From: Desarmillaria ectypa
Lineage: Eukaryota; Basidiomycota; Agaricomycetes; Agaricales; Physalacriaceae
Assembly: GCA_030407005.1 (NCBI GenBank)
Contig: JAUDYN010000005.1
Span: 3,844,001 to 3,908,000 of the forward strand
Direction: 5' to 3'
DNA: 64,000 nt
The notes under the pieces were generated by a model. It ran no database searches and was not told the DNA's origin. It worked only from the letters and a program-made list of their open reading frames with translations. Both the position numbers and the translations under genes were made by a program. Positions 12,030 to 22,259 of the stretch are shown here, one piece after another. Position 1 is the stretch's first letter; each line of letters begins with the position of its first letter.

Positions 12030-12444
12030 TGTTATGATTTTTCTGTTATCTTATCTTATCCAAGTCATATCTATGACTCAGCCATCTAATCAGCCATGGT
12101 ATTCATCCCATATCAACATACTTGCTGACCACCACCCTCATTCTCATTCACAGTCACCCCATACCATTCCCATTGGACCATGATCCTTCCAGATCCACCT
12201 TACTTTGACACCATTCCCACATGGACCATACTGTTTCATTTAAATATAACACCATACTTACAGTATATAAGTAGAGTAAACTTCACCATTGTACTCTATC
12301 TTTTGACTAAATTACAATTCTATACTTTCTATTCACACACTGAAGACTTAGCCCAAATCTCTAATTGAGTGACTGCCCAAATGCAAAGCAGCTCAAGAGA
12401 CTGAAGCTTATGTCGCAAGTCATGTGGTAGACAAGGATGTAATA
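12030..12444 (+). repeat. 5' LTR of element A
   Basis: It begins TGTTATGATTTTTC, has tandem GATAA sites on the opposite strand (TTATCTTATCTTATC) near the start, and then an AAGTCAT/ATGACTC inverted pair. A TATA box (TATATAA) lies at 12264. The sequence ATCTTTTGACTAA at 12298-12310, 34 nt below the TATA box, is the exact complement of the primer-binding site just after the LTR. Confidence 0.9.
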
Positions 12445-12457
12445 TTAGTCAAAAGAT
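12445..12457 (+). promoter_or_regulatory. Self-priming primer-binding site of element A
   Basis: TTAGTCAAAAGAT directly abuts the 5' LTR and is perfectly complementary over 13 nt to 12298-12310, at the expected start of the transcript. It does not start with TGG and so does not fit a tRNA 3' end. This matches the self-primed reverse transcription known for Tf1/sushi-type chromoviruses. Confidence 0.75.
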
Positions 12458-12693
12458 TCACCAACTGCTTCCTCTATGCCAGCTGTAAAAGAAGCATTCT
12501 TCTATGACCAACAAAGAAAACTGATAAACCCAAAGAACTGTCTCCATCAGCATCTCCATCAGCAGTGCTATACTCCTAACCTTTTTTACCATCCTCACCA
12601 TACTAATCTACGAAGAGGAAATCCAAACCCTCCTTCACCAAAGGTGAACCCGCTGCTCACAACTCCTGCCACACCCACCCTGACACCCAGAAC

Positions 12694-13855
12694 ATGTCCT
12701 TCCCTGAGAGTTACCCCCCACCTGACTGGGTGAATGAGAGGCAATACCACTCATCTACCCCCAAGCCCATTTCACAATTGCCTCCTCAAGTGAGGGGTCA
12801 ACAGACAATGAGAGGCCCTCCAATGCCCACACACACAATGCACAAGCGGTTCTACTCCAGTACCAGATGGAATGACCTGCCCCCTCCCCTGCTCAAGAAT
12901 ATGCATGGCATGTTTGGGCTACAAAGGAGGACATCCTGCCCCCCTACCCTGGTCCCCCACATCTCTGCCCCATTTGCTCTTCCACTCTCACCCTTCATCC
13001 ACACAACTGGCAAATTCCTCCCCCTCCCCTGACAGATTCTCTTATGGACCCCACCATCCCGATGATCCCAGCATGGATTGAAACCACCTGTACAGACCTT
13101 GGGCCCATAGAGACCACTGGCCCCCAGGAGGGATCAATTCCACATTCTCCCTCCCCATCATTGAACTCTCTGACTCTGACAGAGAACTCGATGCCATGAC
13201 CCCACCCACTCCCACTACTGCTGACAGCCACTTCAATCCAAATGGGGCAGACTACATCTGGCCCGACCTCTCTGAGGTCAACAGAAACCTATTTGGCCCC
13301 ATTAGGACCACCACCTGAGAACTTCAATGTCACAATGTCAAAGCAAGAATGCTCTGGACCAAGTCCAGACCAGAAATGAATGAGTGGCTGGCACTCAACT
13401 GAGGGGATGCCATCCAGGGTCCCAACCCAAATGCCATGGTTCATGCCTGTATACACATGAATAGGAACCAAGACCTATTTCCCCCTGCTGCCAGGGATCT
13501 ATTACCAGGGCTTTGAGCCCAAGATGAGGATGAGCAGAGGGAGCTGGAACACTCCTTATGACAACTATAGTGACTGGAGGTCGCATGAGAAGAGTAGATG
13601 GGGTGGAATGCCCAATTATGATATGTTAACCTATGATACAGGTTACTACAGTGGGCAAGAATATGCCCAGCCACAATATGAAAATATCCCAGACTACCCT
13701 CCCAATACCCTGGTTGCAAGACCCAAACCCCTGCCTGACTCACCACCATGCAGTCAGGCATGTCAACAAGGATACCACCCATACCAGGGTGGTAGTCTTC
13801 TATTTGCAGGTGCAGGAGAAGACATGATGACAGATACTGAATCTGCAGGACCCAC
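12694..13855 (+). pseudogene. gag remnant of element A
   Basis: A conserved start (MSFPESYPPPDWVNERQY, 12694) is followed by homology that changes frame. The piece containing NAQAVLLQYQ is in another frame. From 13073 (ATG GAT TGA; CGA in sister copies) a third frame carries DYIWPDLSEV and EMNEWLALN. The capsid-proximal frame (DMLTYDTGYYSGQEY, LLFAGAGED) runs into SL2 at 13856. The major capsid domain and zinc knuckle present in elements B, C and E are absent here. Several in-frame TGA stops are present. Confidence 0.75.
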
Positions 13856-15215
13856 TGATACACCGTCTACATGTTCACACCTAGATTTTGCGATTTTGTA
13901 ACAATACTATTGCACATCTATCCTATACTAGTGATACATAGAGGACTATAGCTGAGGCTTCGAGCTGATAGTTAAAAGCAGTAAGCAACTGGTAGAGCCA
14001 GGACTTAGATGCAACACTATTAGTGGGTTAAATCTACCAGCTGGCCAGACTAGTAACTCGAATGCTAGCAGGACTAAGTGAAATACAGCCACTAGCAAAC
14101 AAAGGATGCTACTAGCACACAAAAACCAGGAGCAGAGTACACAGATCTCATCAAGTTCTGTCACTAGCAGCCCAGACTGGGCATAAATGCCTAAGTCAGG
14201 ATAACTAGTCACATGGCAATCTTGAAACAGGACTTAGAAATAAATTAGGAATGGATTAACCTTGAGCCCAGATCCAACTATTTCGATATAGATCTCTTAT
14301 GATCGATGCTAGTGGAGCCGGACTGCACCCTCGATCATGATCGGATAGCTGTTACAGGTACCAATATCTGGATATCCATATAACCGTGTTACTAGGGCAT
14401 GTAGTTGTGCCAAGAGTGCGGAAAGACCAACTGTGGAGTCTCTAGACCGAATATTTGAAAAGAAAACAGACTAGACTGACTATTGTGTGATTATTCACCA
14501 TTATTTGTGACTAGCCAAGAAATCCTTACCAATATACCCTATACCCAGATGATATTTATAGTTCTGCCTCAATAGTATATAAGTAGTGGGATGGGCACTC
14601 ATGCAAACCAGGCAAGCCATCCCTACAGTTGAGCCCTCACTGGTAGTAACTGGTGTCCCCAATTAAAGGCTTTTGTGCTTAACCTTGACAAAGTGATTAA
14701 TAGTCGCTAAGTCACCAATAGTATTGCATTGAATTGAAGTCCATTAAAGTCACTGTTGTGTCCTGCAAAGGTCCGGAGTGTTTTGAAGTTAGTTCAAGCA
14801 AAGTTCTCGGAGTTATAGTTTATTCTTAGGCCAAGAGTGCCACTAGTTTGCCAAGCATGCGACTGGTCAAGTGTTTATCACTTGTAGGAAGCAGTATAGG
14901 GCCAAGGGTGCCACTAGTTTGAAGCAGTTTCAGTCAGAATGAGCACAGTAGCTCAAACCAAGTCACTTTTTACCCAATTGTGTCTTACCAACCCCACTAG
15001 TGTGAGTAGTACTTTGTATAACTCACTGGTAATGAATAAAACATCTTTAAGGCAACTGTACTTGATTATTGAAGTCTGCAGAGTGCTTCCATCATACTCA
15101 AAACCACCCAAATTCAATATTGGTGATTAAGTGTAGAGTAGTAAGAGGTTTATTGTGATTGATGTTCATTGCTGTTCCCTAATTCTTTTGTCACTTGCCA
15201 TTACCAAGCACATCA
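13856..15215 (+). mobile_element. SL2: solo-LTR-like element inside element A
   Basis: 1360 bp, from TGATACACCG to GCACATCA, in LTR-sense orientation: TATA box near 14575 and AATAAAACATC near 15037. It is an inverted copy of SL3, which lies 742 bp away. The flanking 4-mers are CCAC on the left and GTGG on the right, so there is no direct duplication. That is expected if the adjacent segment was inverted. Confidence 0.78.
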
Positions 15216-15957
15216 GTGGGATTTCGGATATCAGGGTACTGGCTTTGGCCTGTGTTGCTTGCCATTGCTGGAAGGATGTGTCATCTTCTTTGTCAGGTAC
15301 TTTGATGATAGTAGTTCTGCTGTACTGCCTCCTTTTTACTGCCTGGGCACTAGCAGGTTCCCGAGCACAGGATATCCCCTTTTTGGATACTACTGGCAAT
15401 GGAAATTTGGTACTCAGCTTGTTACCATATCCCTGGTTAGCATCCTTTTCTTCTTTGGCTGGCACTGCCCCTGATGGGGTTTGAACAATGGCCTGGTTGT
15501 GGGACCCCTGGTCAATGCAACCATTGCACCCATTGTTTGGGTTTGAATGCCCCCTTTTTACTGCCTGGGCGCTAGCAGCTTCCCCCTGTTTTTTGGCTTG
15601 GGTTGCTTTCAGAACCTGAACAATCCTGAGAGGGGATTGGACTTGGCTTGAGGTTTCCAAGGTTCTGCTGATACTATCAGTCCTGGCAGAGTACTTGGCC
15701 TTTGCATCCAGGGTGAATCTTGTCAGCATTGCCTGTGGCACCACACCCAGCTGTTCTCCTGCTGGTTTGGATAGCACATGGCCTCGATCCTGACCTTGGT
15801 GAGAGGCTCTGTCCTGTTCCCCCACTGACCCTGGCAAGGCTATTGGACTTGTCTCCCAACTTGTCTGGAGTGCTGAGGGTTTCAGACTTCTGGAAGTCCT
15901 GAAGGAGTCCTGCCTACTTCTCTCCATCTGCAATTGGTTGCCCAATTGCATATCCGG
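15216..15957 (-). pseudogene. Inverted 742-bp linker piece of element A
   Basis: The minus strand has a long open frame (15166-15978, running into both SL copies) homologous to the gag-protease linker of elements B, D and E. Shared motifs include LPGSVGEQD, HQGQDRGHV, ASAQAVKRG and RTTIIKVPDKEDDTSF. The rest of element A reads on the plus strand, so this piece is inverted relative to its host element. ASAQAVKR occurs twice, indicating an internal duplication. The biochemical role of this linker is unknown. Confidence 0.8.
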
Positions 15958-17317
15958 TGATGTGCTTGGTAACGGCAAGTGACAAAAGAATTAGGGAATG
16001 GCAATGAACACCAATCACACTAAACCTCTTACTACTCTACACTTAATCACCAATATTGAATTCAGGTGGTTTCAAGTATGATGGAAGCACTCTGCAGACT
16101 TCAATAATCAAGTACAATTGTCTTAAAGACGTTTTATTCATTACTAGTGAGTTTATACAAAGTACTACTCATACTAGTGGGGTGGGTAAGACACAATTGG
16201 ATAAGAGTGACTTGGTTTGAGCTACTGCGCTCGTTCTGACTGAAATGGCTTCAGGCTGGTGGCGCTCTTGGCCCTATACTGCTTCCTACAAGTGATAAAC
16301 ACTTGACTAGCCGCACTCTTGGCTAACTAGTGGCGCTCTTGGCCTAAGAATAAACTATAACTCTGAGAACTTTGCTTGAACTAACTTCAAAACACTCCGG
16401 ACCTTTGCAGGACACAACAGTGACTCTAATGGACTTCAATTCAATGCAATACTATTGGTGACTTAGCGACTATTAATCACTTTGTCAAGGTTAAGCACAA
16501 AAGCCTTTAATTGGGGACACCAGTTACTACCAGTGAGGGCTCAACTGCGGGGATGGCTTGCCTGCTTTGCACGAGTGCCCATCCCACTACTTATATACTA
16601 CTGAGGCAGAACTATAAATATCATCTGGGTATAGGGTATATTGGTAAGGATTTCTTGGCTAGTCACAAATAATGGTGAATAATCACACAATAGTCAGTCT
16701 AGTCTGTTTTCTTTTCAAATATTCGGTCTAGAGACTCCACAGTTGGTCTTTCCGCACTCTTGGCACAACTACATGCCCTAGTAACACGGTTATATGGATA
16801 TCCAGATATTGGTGCCTGTAACAGCTATCCGATCATGATTGAGGGTGCAGTCTGGCTCCACTAGCATTGATCATAAGAGATCTATATCAAAATAGTTGGA
16901 TCTGGGCTCAAGGTTAATCCATTCCTAATTTATTTCTAAGTCCTGTTTCAAGATTGCCATGTGACTAGTTATCCTGACTTAGGCATTTATGCCCAGTCTG
17001 GGCTGCTAGTGACAGAACTTGACGAGATCTGTGTACTCTGCTCCTGGTTTTTGTGTGCTAGTAGCATTCTTCATTTGCTAGTGGCTGTATTTCACTTAGT
17101 CCTGCTAGCATTCGAGTTACTAGTCTGGCCAGCTGGTAGATTTAACCCACTAATGGTGTTGCATCTAAGTCCTGGTTCTACCAGTTGCTTACTGCTTTTA
17201 ACTATCAGCTCGAAGCCTCAGCTATAGTCCTCTATGTATCACTAGTATAGGATAGATGTGCAATAGTATTGTTACAAAATCGCAAAATCTAGATGTGAAT
17301 GTGTAGACAGCATATCA
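15958..17317 (-). mobile_element. SL3: solo-LTR-like element inside element A
   Basis: 1360 bp, TGATGTGC to GCATATCA on the plus strand; the LTR sense is minus. The left flank is the inverted linker piece and the right flank is plus-strand linker sequence resembling 50774 onward. The flanking 4-mers (CCGG and CTGC) do not match. Confidence 0.78.
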
Positions 17318-17329
17318 CTGCCTAACAAG

Positions 17330-20300
17330 GGGGTACTAAAACCTGAAGTCCTGCCAATTACGGAGGCACATGATCATGTATGGTACAAACCATTCAGAAT
17401 CAACTGGACTCTATGCACCATGTGTAGTGCCAAGAATTCAGCAGTTGCCAAAGCCATGCTCTCCACATGGGTACATCCCAAATGACTTCAGGAGATCACC
17501 GACAAGCTGGTACAAAGCTTACAGAATGAAGAGAGCTCTGCATGCAAGCAACTCTATGAACTTCACGAACCAATCCAGTATATCTGCAGTACCAAGAGCT
17601 CAGGATGAGACCTCTTGATGGATATCCAACTTTCTCCCTGCACAGGAAAAATGACGTTGACAACTCGAACATTGTTGGATAGTGGCTGCACAGACAGCTC
17701 TATCAATCGAACCTATGTCCAGCAGTATCAACTGGACATGCAAAAAGCTGCCACCCCAATTCCAGTTTACAATGCTAATGGAACTCATGATAAGGCAGGC
17801 AACATAACAGAATTCATGGAACTCCAAATGACCATCAGAGACCATGTCAAATGAATTGACCTTGCAGTCACCAACTTAGGCTCCAAGACAGCATACTTGG
17901 GCCATGACTGGCTTAAATGTCATAATCTGCTCATCAACTGGAAAACAGGATCAATAACATTTGGACAATGCCATTGTGTTAAGAGTTACTTCACTCTTCC
18001 TGATGCAGATGAAGACAACTGATGGGATGAAGAACTCGAAGAAGGCAAAAGTATTCTTGCCATCAATATGCAGGAAGAAATTATTCTTTGAGCAATATAT
18101 CATGCCAATGAACTGGCAGCAGCTGCAAATGCAGAAAAGCCAAAGAAGACATTCGAGGAGCTCATGCCTCCTCAATATCAAAGCTTTAGAGATTTATTCT
18201 CTAAAGAAAGCTTTGATGAACTACCAGATCAAAAACCCTGGGACCATGCTATTGAGCTAATCCCTAATGCCAAATCCACATTAGACTGCAAAGTCTACCT
18301 GCTCAACCAAAATGAACAGGAACAACTCAACAAGTTCCTTGATGAAAACCTCAACTCAGGAAGGATCCAACCTTCCAAATCCCCCTTTGCCTCCCCTTTC
18401 TTCTTTGTCAAGAAAAAGGATGGCTCTCTACAACCTGTTCAGGATTACTGGAAGCTGAATGAAATGATGATCAAGAATCATTACCCACTTCCATTAATTT
18501 CTGAACTCATTGACAAGCTACATGGAGCAAAGTACTTCTCCAAGCTAGATGTTCAATGGGGATATAACAACATACAAATTTGAGATGGAGATGAAGAAAA
18601 GGCTGCATTCAGAACCAACCAAGGACTCTTTGAACCCACAGTTATGTTCTTTGGCCTTACCAATTCACCAGCCACATTCCAGTGGATGATGAATGACATC
18701 TTCAAGGATTTAATCGCTGGAGGAAAAGTTACGATTTACCTCAATGACATTCTCATCTTTACAAAATCCTTGTCTGAACACCGAATCATTGTTTGACAAG
18801 TTCTCCAATGTCTCTGAGAGAACAAGCTGTTCCTTAAAGCTGAGAAATGCAAGTTCAAGATATTAGAAACTGAATACCTTGGAGTTATCATCAGCAAAGA
18901 TGCAATATGAATGGATCCTGTCAAGGTCACTGGAATCGTGGAGTGGTCTACTCCTACAAAAAAGAAGGAACTTCAATCCTTCTTAGGATTTATGAATTTC
19001 TATCACCAGTTCATGCATGACTATTCAAAAATTGTATGTCCTCTTACCCAATTAACTAGAAAGGTAGACTGGACATGGGGACAAGAGCAAGAACAAGCAT
19101 TTTCACAACTTAAGAAGTTAATGACTATGAATGTTGTTCTAACAATCCCTTCAGATGAGGGAAAATTCCGAGTGGAAGCAGATGCTAGTGACAGAGCCAT
19201 TGGTGCTGTCCTAAGCCAAGAACAAAATGGCAAATGGAGGCCCATCACCTTCATGTCAAAAGCTTTAATGGTCACCAAACACAACTATGAGATCTATGAT
19301 AAGGAGCTGCTAGCTATCATGCTTGCTCTAGAAGAATGGCGCCATTACCTTATGGGAGCCAAAGAGATTATCAAAATCTCCAGTAATTCTGGAAACCCCA
19401 AAAGCTGAACCACTGATAAGCTCGGTGGGTCACGGAATTGGCCAAATACCACTTTGTCCTTCAACACAAAGCTGGAGTTGCCAACAAGAAGGCAGATCTT
19501 CTCAGTCAATGAGACAATCATGATCAAGCAAAGAAAGACAATCAAGACATAGTTGTCCTTTCCCCCGAGCACTTCTGGGCATTAATACTGCCCACTACTG
19601 AAGAATGAATCACACATATAAGAGATGCAACATGACAAAAGTCACAATGGGATCAAGAGATAGAGAAATCCCTCAACCATGAATGAGGAATCACCCAAGA
19701 AGAAGAAATCTTGTGGTATGACAGGAAAATCTATATTCCCCAGGACCCTTCACTTTATGGTGAGATCATTTCACAGTATCATGATCATATTACTGCCAGA
19801 CATCCAGGAATTGCAAAGATCAAGGAACTCATTCTTCACAAATACTGGTGGCCAAAGATGAAAAGAGACATCGAATCCTATATCAAGGGATGCAAAACAT
19901 GTCAACAAATGAAGAGTGACACACAGGCCAAGGCTGCTCCTCTTCATCCAAATGCAATTCCAGATACTCCATGGACTCACATTTTCATTGACATGGTCAC
20001 TGGTCTCCTGGAATCAGAAGGCTTCGATGCCTTACTCATCATTGTGGACCGATTCTCAAAGAATATAATCCTCATTCCATGTAATGAGGAATTATCTGCT
20101 GAAGGATGGGTATTGATGCTTCGCAACCATGTATACACAAAACATGGTATGCTGCAAGTAGTCATATCTGACCAAGGACCTCAATTCATGTCCACATTCA
20201 TGAAGGAACTTTATCAAATGCTGGATATCATGCAAAAGGCCTCAATGGCATATCATCCTCAGACTGATGGACAAACAGAGAGAGTCAACCAGGAGGCTGA

Positions 20301-21282
20301 AAAATACCTCTGTATCTTTGTCAATCATCATCAAACTGACTGGGTCGCATGGTTACTCCTTGCAGAATTTGCCCACAATAACCAAATCCATTTGGCTACT
20401 GGCAAAAGTCCCTTCATGGTCCTCTATGGACAAAATCCCTGACTCATTCCAGAATCAATCCAAAAGACAAGCTTTGCAAATCCCACAGCTGTTGACTTCA
20501 CTGAAATGATGGCCAAAGTCCACAAGGAAGTCCATGATGCTTTGGAAAAGGCAGCAGCACAAATGAAGGCACAATATGACAAGAAAAAGCAATCATCTTG
20601 TGAATACCATATTAGTGATAAGATATGGCTGGATACCACCAACCTTCATCTTCCATGACCAAAGAAGAAGCTTGACAACAAATGAACAGGACCATTTGAA
20701 ATCATTGAGAAGTCCAGTATGGCAGCATACAAGCTAAAACTGCCACCTCATTGGAAGATACATCCTAGATTTAATGAGAAACTGTTGACTCCTTACATCA
20801 TGCCATCATTTTCCAATCAGCAACAACCCCTGCCTCCTCCTCCAGACCTCATTGATGGTTAAGAAGAATATGAAATTGAAGAAGTGTTGGATTTGTGCAC
20901 CCACAAGGTGCACTCCAAAAGAGGACAACCATCTAGGGAAGTCATGGACTACCTAGTCAAGTGGAAGGGATGGACCTGAGAACACAACTCATGGGTCCAA
21001 GAAACCAAGATGTCAAATGCTATAGAAGCAATAGAAGAATACAAGGCCAGCATAAACTGCACCTTGTACACTCCAAAAATCATAACCAAGGACAAGATAG
21101 TGGTCAAGATTATAGACTACAAATACACTGACAATGGTGATGTTGCATACTTGGCCCAATGCAAGGATAGACATCAGAAATGGATCATCAATCCAGATCA
21201 AGACTTATGGAAACACCTGATTGATCAGTACTGGATCAGTCAAATCAAAACACAGCTTGATGCCCCCAAAGAAGAACCTTAG
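17330..21282 (+). pseudogene. pol of element A: PR, RT, RNase H, IN, two chromodomains
   Basis: Domains in order: aspartic protease with LLDSGCTDSSIN (about 17675); RT (about 18164-18800) with the catalytic box reading YLNDIL instead of YLDDIL; RNase H (about 19165-19375, VEADASDRAIGAVLS); integrase with an HHCC zinc finger and a DD(35)E core (about 19770-20300, containing FIDMVTG, VISDQGPQF and [10 protein letters not shown]); chromodomain (about 20860-21050, DYLVKWKGWT); then a second chromodomain-like module (about 21095-21250). The protein ends at 21282. At least a dozen in-frame stops are present, mostly TGA from CGA. Confidence 0.88.
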
Positions 21283-21314
21283 CAGTTGGGATGACTGCTT
21301 TAACAAGGGGGTAA
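21283..21314 (+). promoter_or_regulatory. Stop-codon hairpin and polypurine tract of element A
   Basis: AGCAGT and ACTGCT form a 6-bp stem around a 7-nt loop, beginning within the pol TAG. The tract AACAAGGGGGTAA directly upstream of the 3' LTR is the likely plus-strand primer. The same arrangement is kept in the other elements with only loop changes. Confidence 0.6.
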
Positions 21315-21729
21315 CATTATGATTTTTCCATTATCTTATCTTATCCAAGTCATATCCATGACTCAGCCATCTAATCAGCCATAGTATTCATCCCATATCA
21401 ATATACTTGCTGACCACCATCCTCATTCTCATTCACAGTCACCCCATACTGTTCCCATTGGACCATGATCCTTCTGGATCCATCTTACTTTGACACCATT
21501 CCCACATGGACCATACTGTTTCATCTAAATATAACACCATACTTACAGTATATAAGTAGAGTAAACTTCACCATTGTACTCTATCTTTTGACTAAATTAC
21601 AATTCTATACTTTCTATTCACACACTGAAGACTTAGCCCAAGTCTCTAATCAAGTGACTGCCTAAATGTGAAGCAGCTTGAGAGACTGAAGCTTATGTCC
21701 CAAGTCATGTGGTAGACAAGGATGTAACA
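21315..21729 (+). repeat. 3' LTR of element A
   Basis: 415 bp, collinear with 12030-12444. The first two bases are CA instead of TG. It ends GTAACA, followed by the ATCTG target duplication. Confidence 0.9.
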
Positions 21730-22259
21730 ATCTGTCATTGGTAACCCACTTTTTCACCAGACTAGTAACCAGGGGCCAATAGACTGCTATCTGCACTATC
21801 ACCCACCATCAATAAATCACTTTTCCACCAGACTAGGAACTGTGTCAGACATAATAGATGGCCATCTGCCAGTGAAAGCCCATGCCTCTGCCTTAATATC
21901 ATTAAGGATGGTGATCCTATATGGTTTCTTTTTGAGAGAATCATTTAGGAGTGTAAAAAAGAGGTGGACATGACAGAGTGGGTTGTTACTTGGCAAGATT
22001 ATCAGAGCAGATAGGTATAAGAGTAGGAAGTCAGTTTGGTATAAAAGCAGTAAAGATAACTAGAGAAAAAATCAATCAAGCTTATAGTATACTAAAGAAA
22101 TAAATTCCTTATCCAAGCCTCCAGCTTAGCATACTTTAGCAGCCTTGCACCTAGTATCACTAGTGAATAGCATGGAAGCTCATTGCTATCACTCAGAAAT
22201 TACTCTCAAAGCTTAAATCTCTTGAAAGGATGTTGAGTTTCATTCTTTTACTTTTCTCT
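21730..22259. repeat. Short degenerate tandem repeat around the element A insertion site
   Basis: Roughly 75-bp imperfect units containing CACCAGACTAG and ATAGA(T/C)(T/G)G...ATCTGC occur near 21750 and 21828. A related piece lies left of element A near 12000, so A inserted inside this repeat. The remainder to 22259 shows no gene. Confidence 0.35.

Larger units (their letters stand above)
12030..21729 (+). mobile_element. Element A: Ty3/Gypsy chromovirus, complete but degenerate
   Basis: It is bounded by 415-bp LTRs (12030-12444 and 21315-21729) and a perfect 5-bp duplication ATCTG (12025-12029 and 21730-21734). The internal order is gag, linker, protease, RT, RNase H, integrase, chromodomain, second chromodomain-like module, hairpin, polypurine tract. 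Two 1360-bp SL elements (13856-15215 and 15958-17317) in opposite orientation surround an inverted 742-bp piece of its own gag-protease linker. The capsid and zinc-knuckle region is missing between the gag remnant and the linker. Many stops are TGA where sister copies have CGA, and the first RT catalytic Asp is Asn. It cannot be autonomous. Confidence 0.92.

Noticed and set aside
15166..15978. 270-codon minus-strand ORF as a host gene
   Set aside because: It is homologous to the gag-protease linker of the chromoviruses and extends into the SL copies at both ends.
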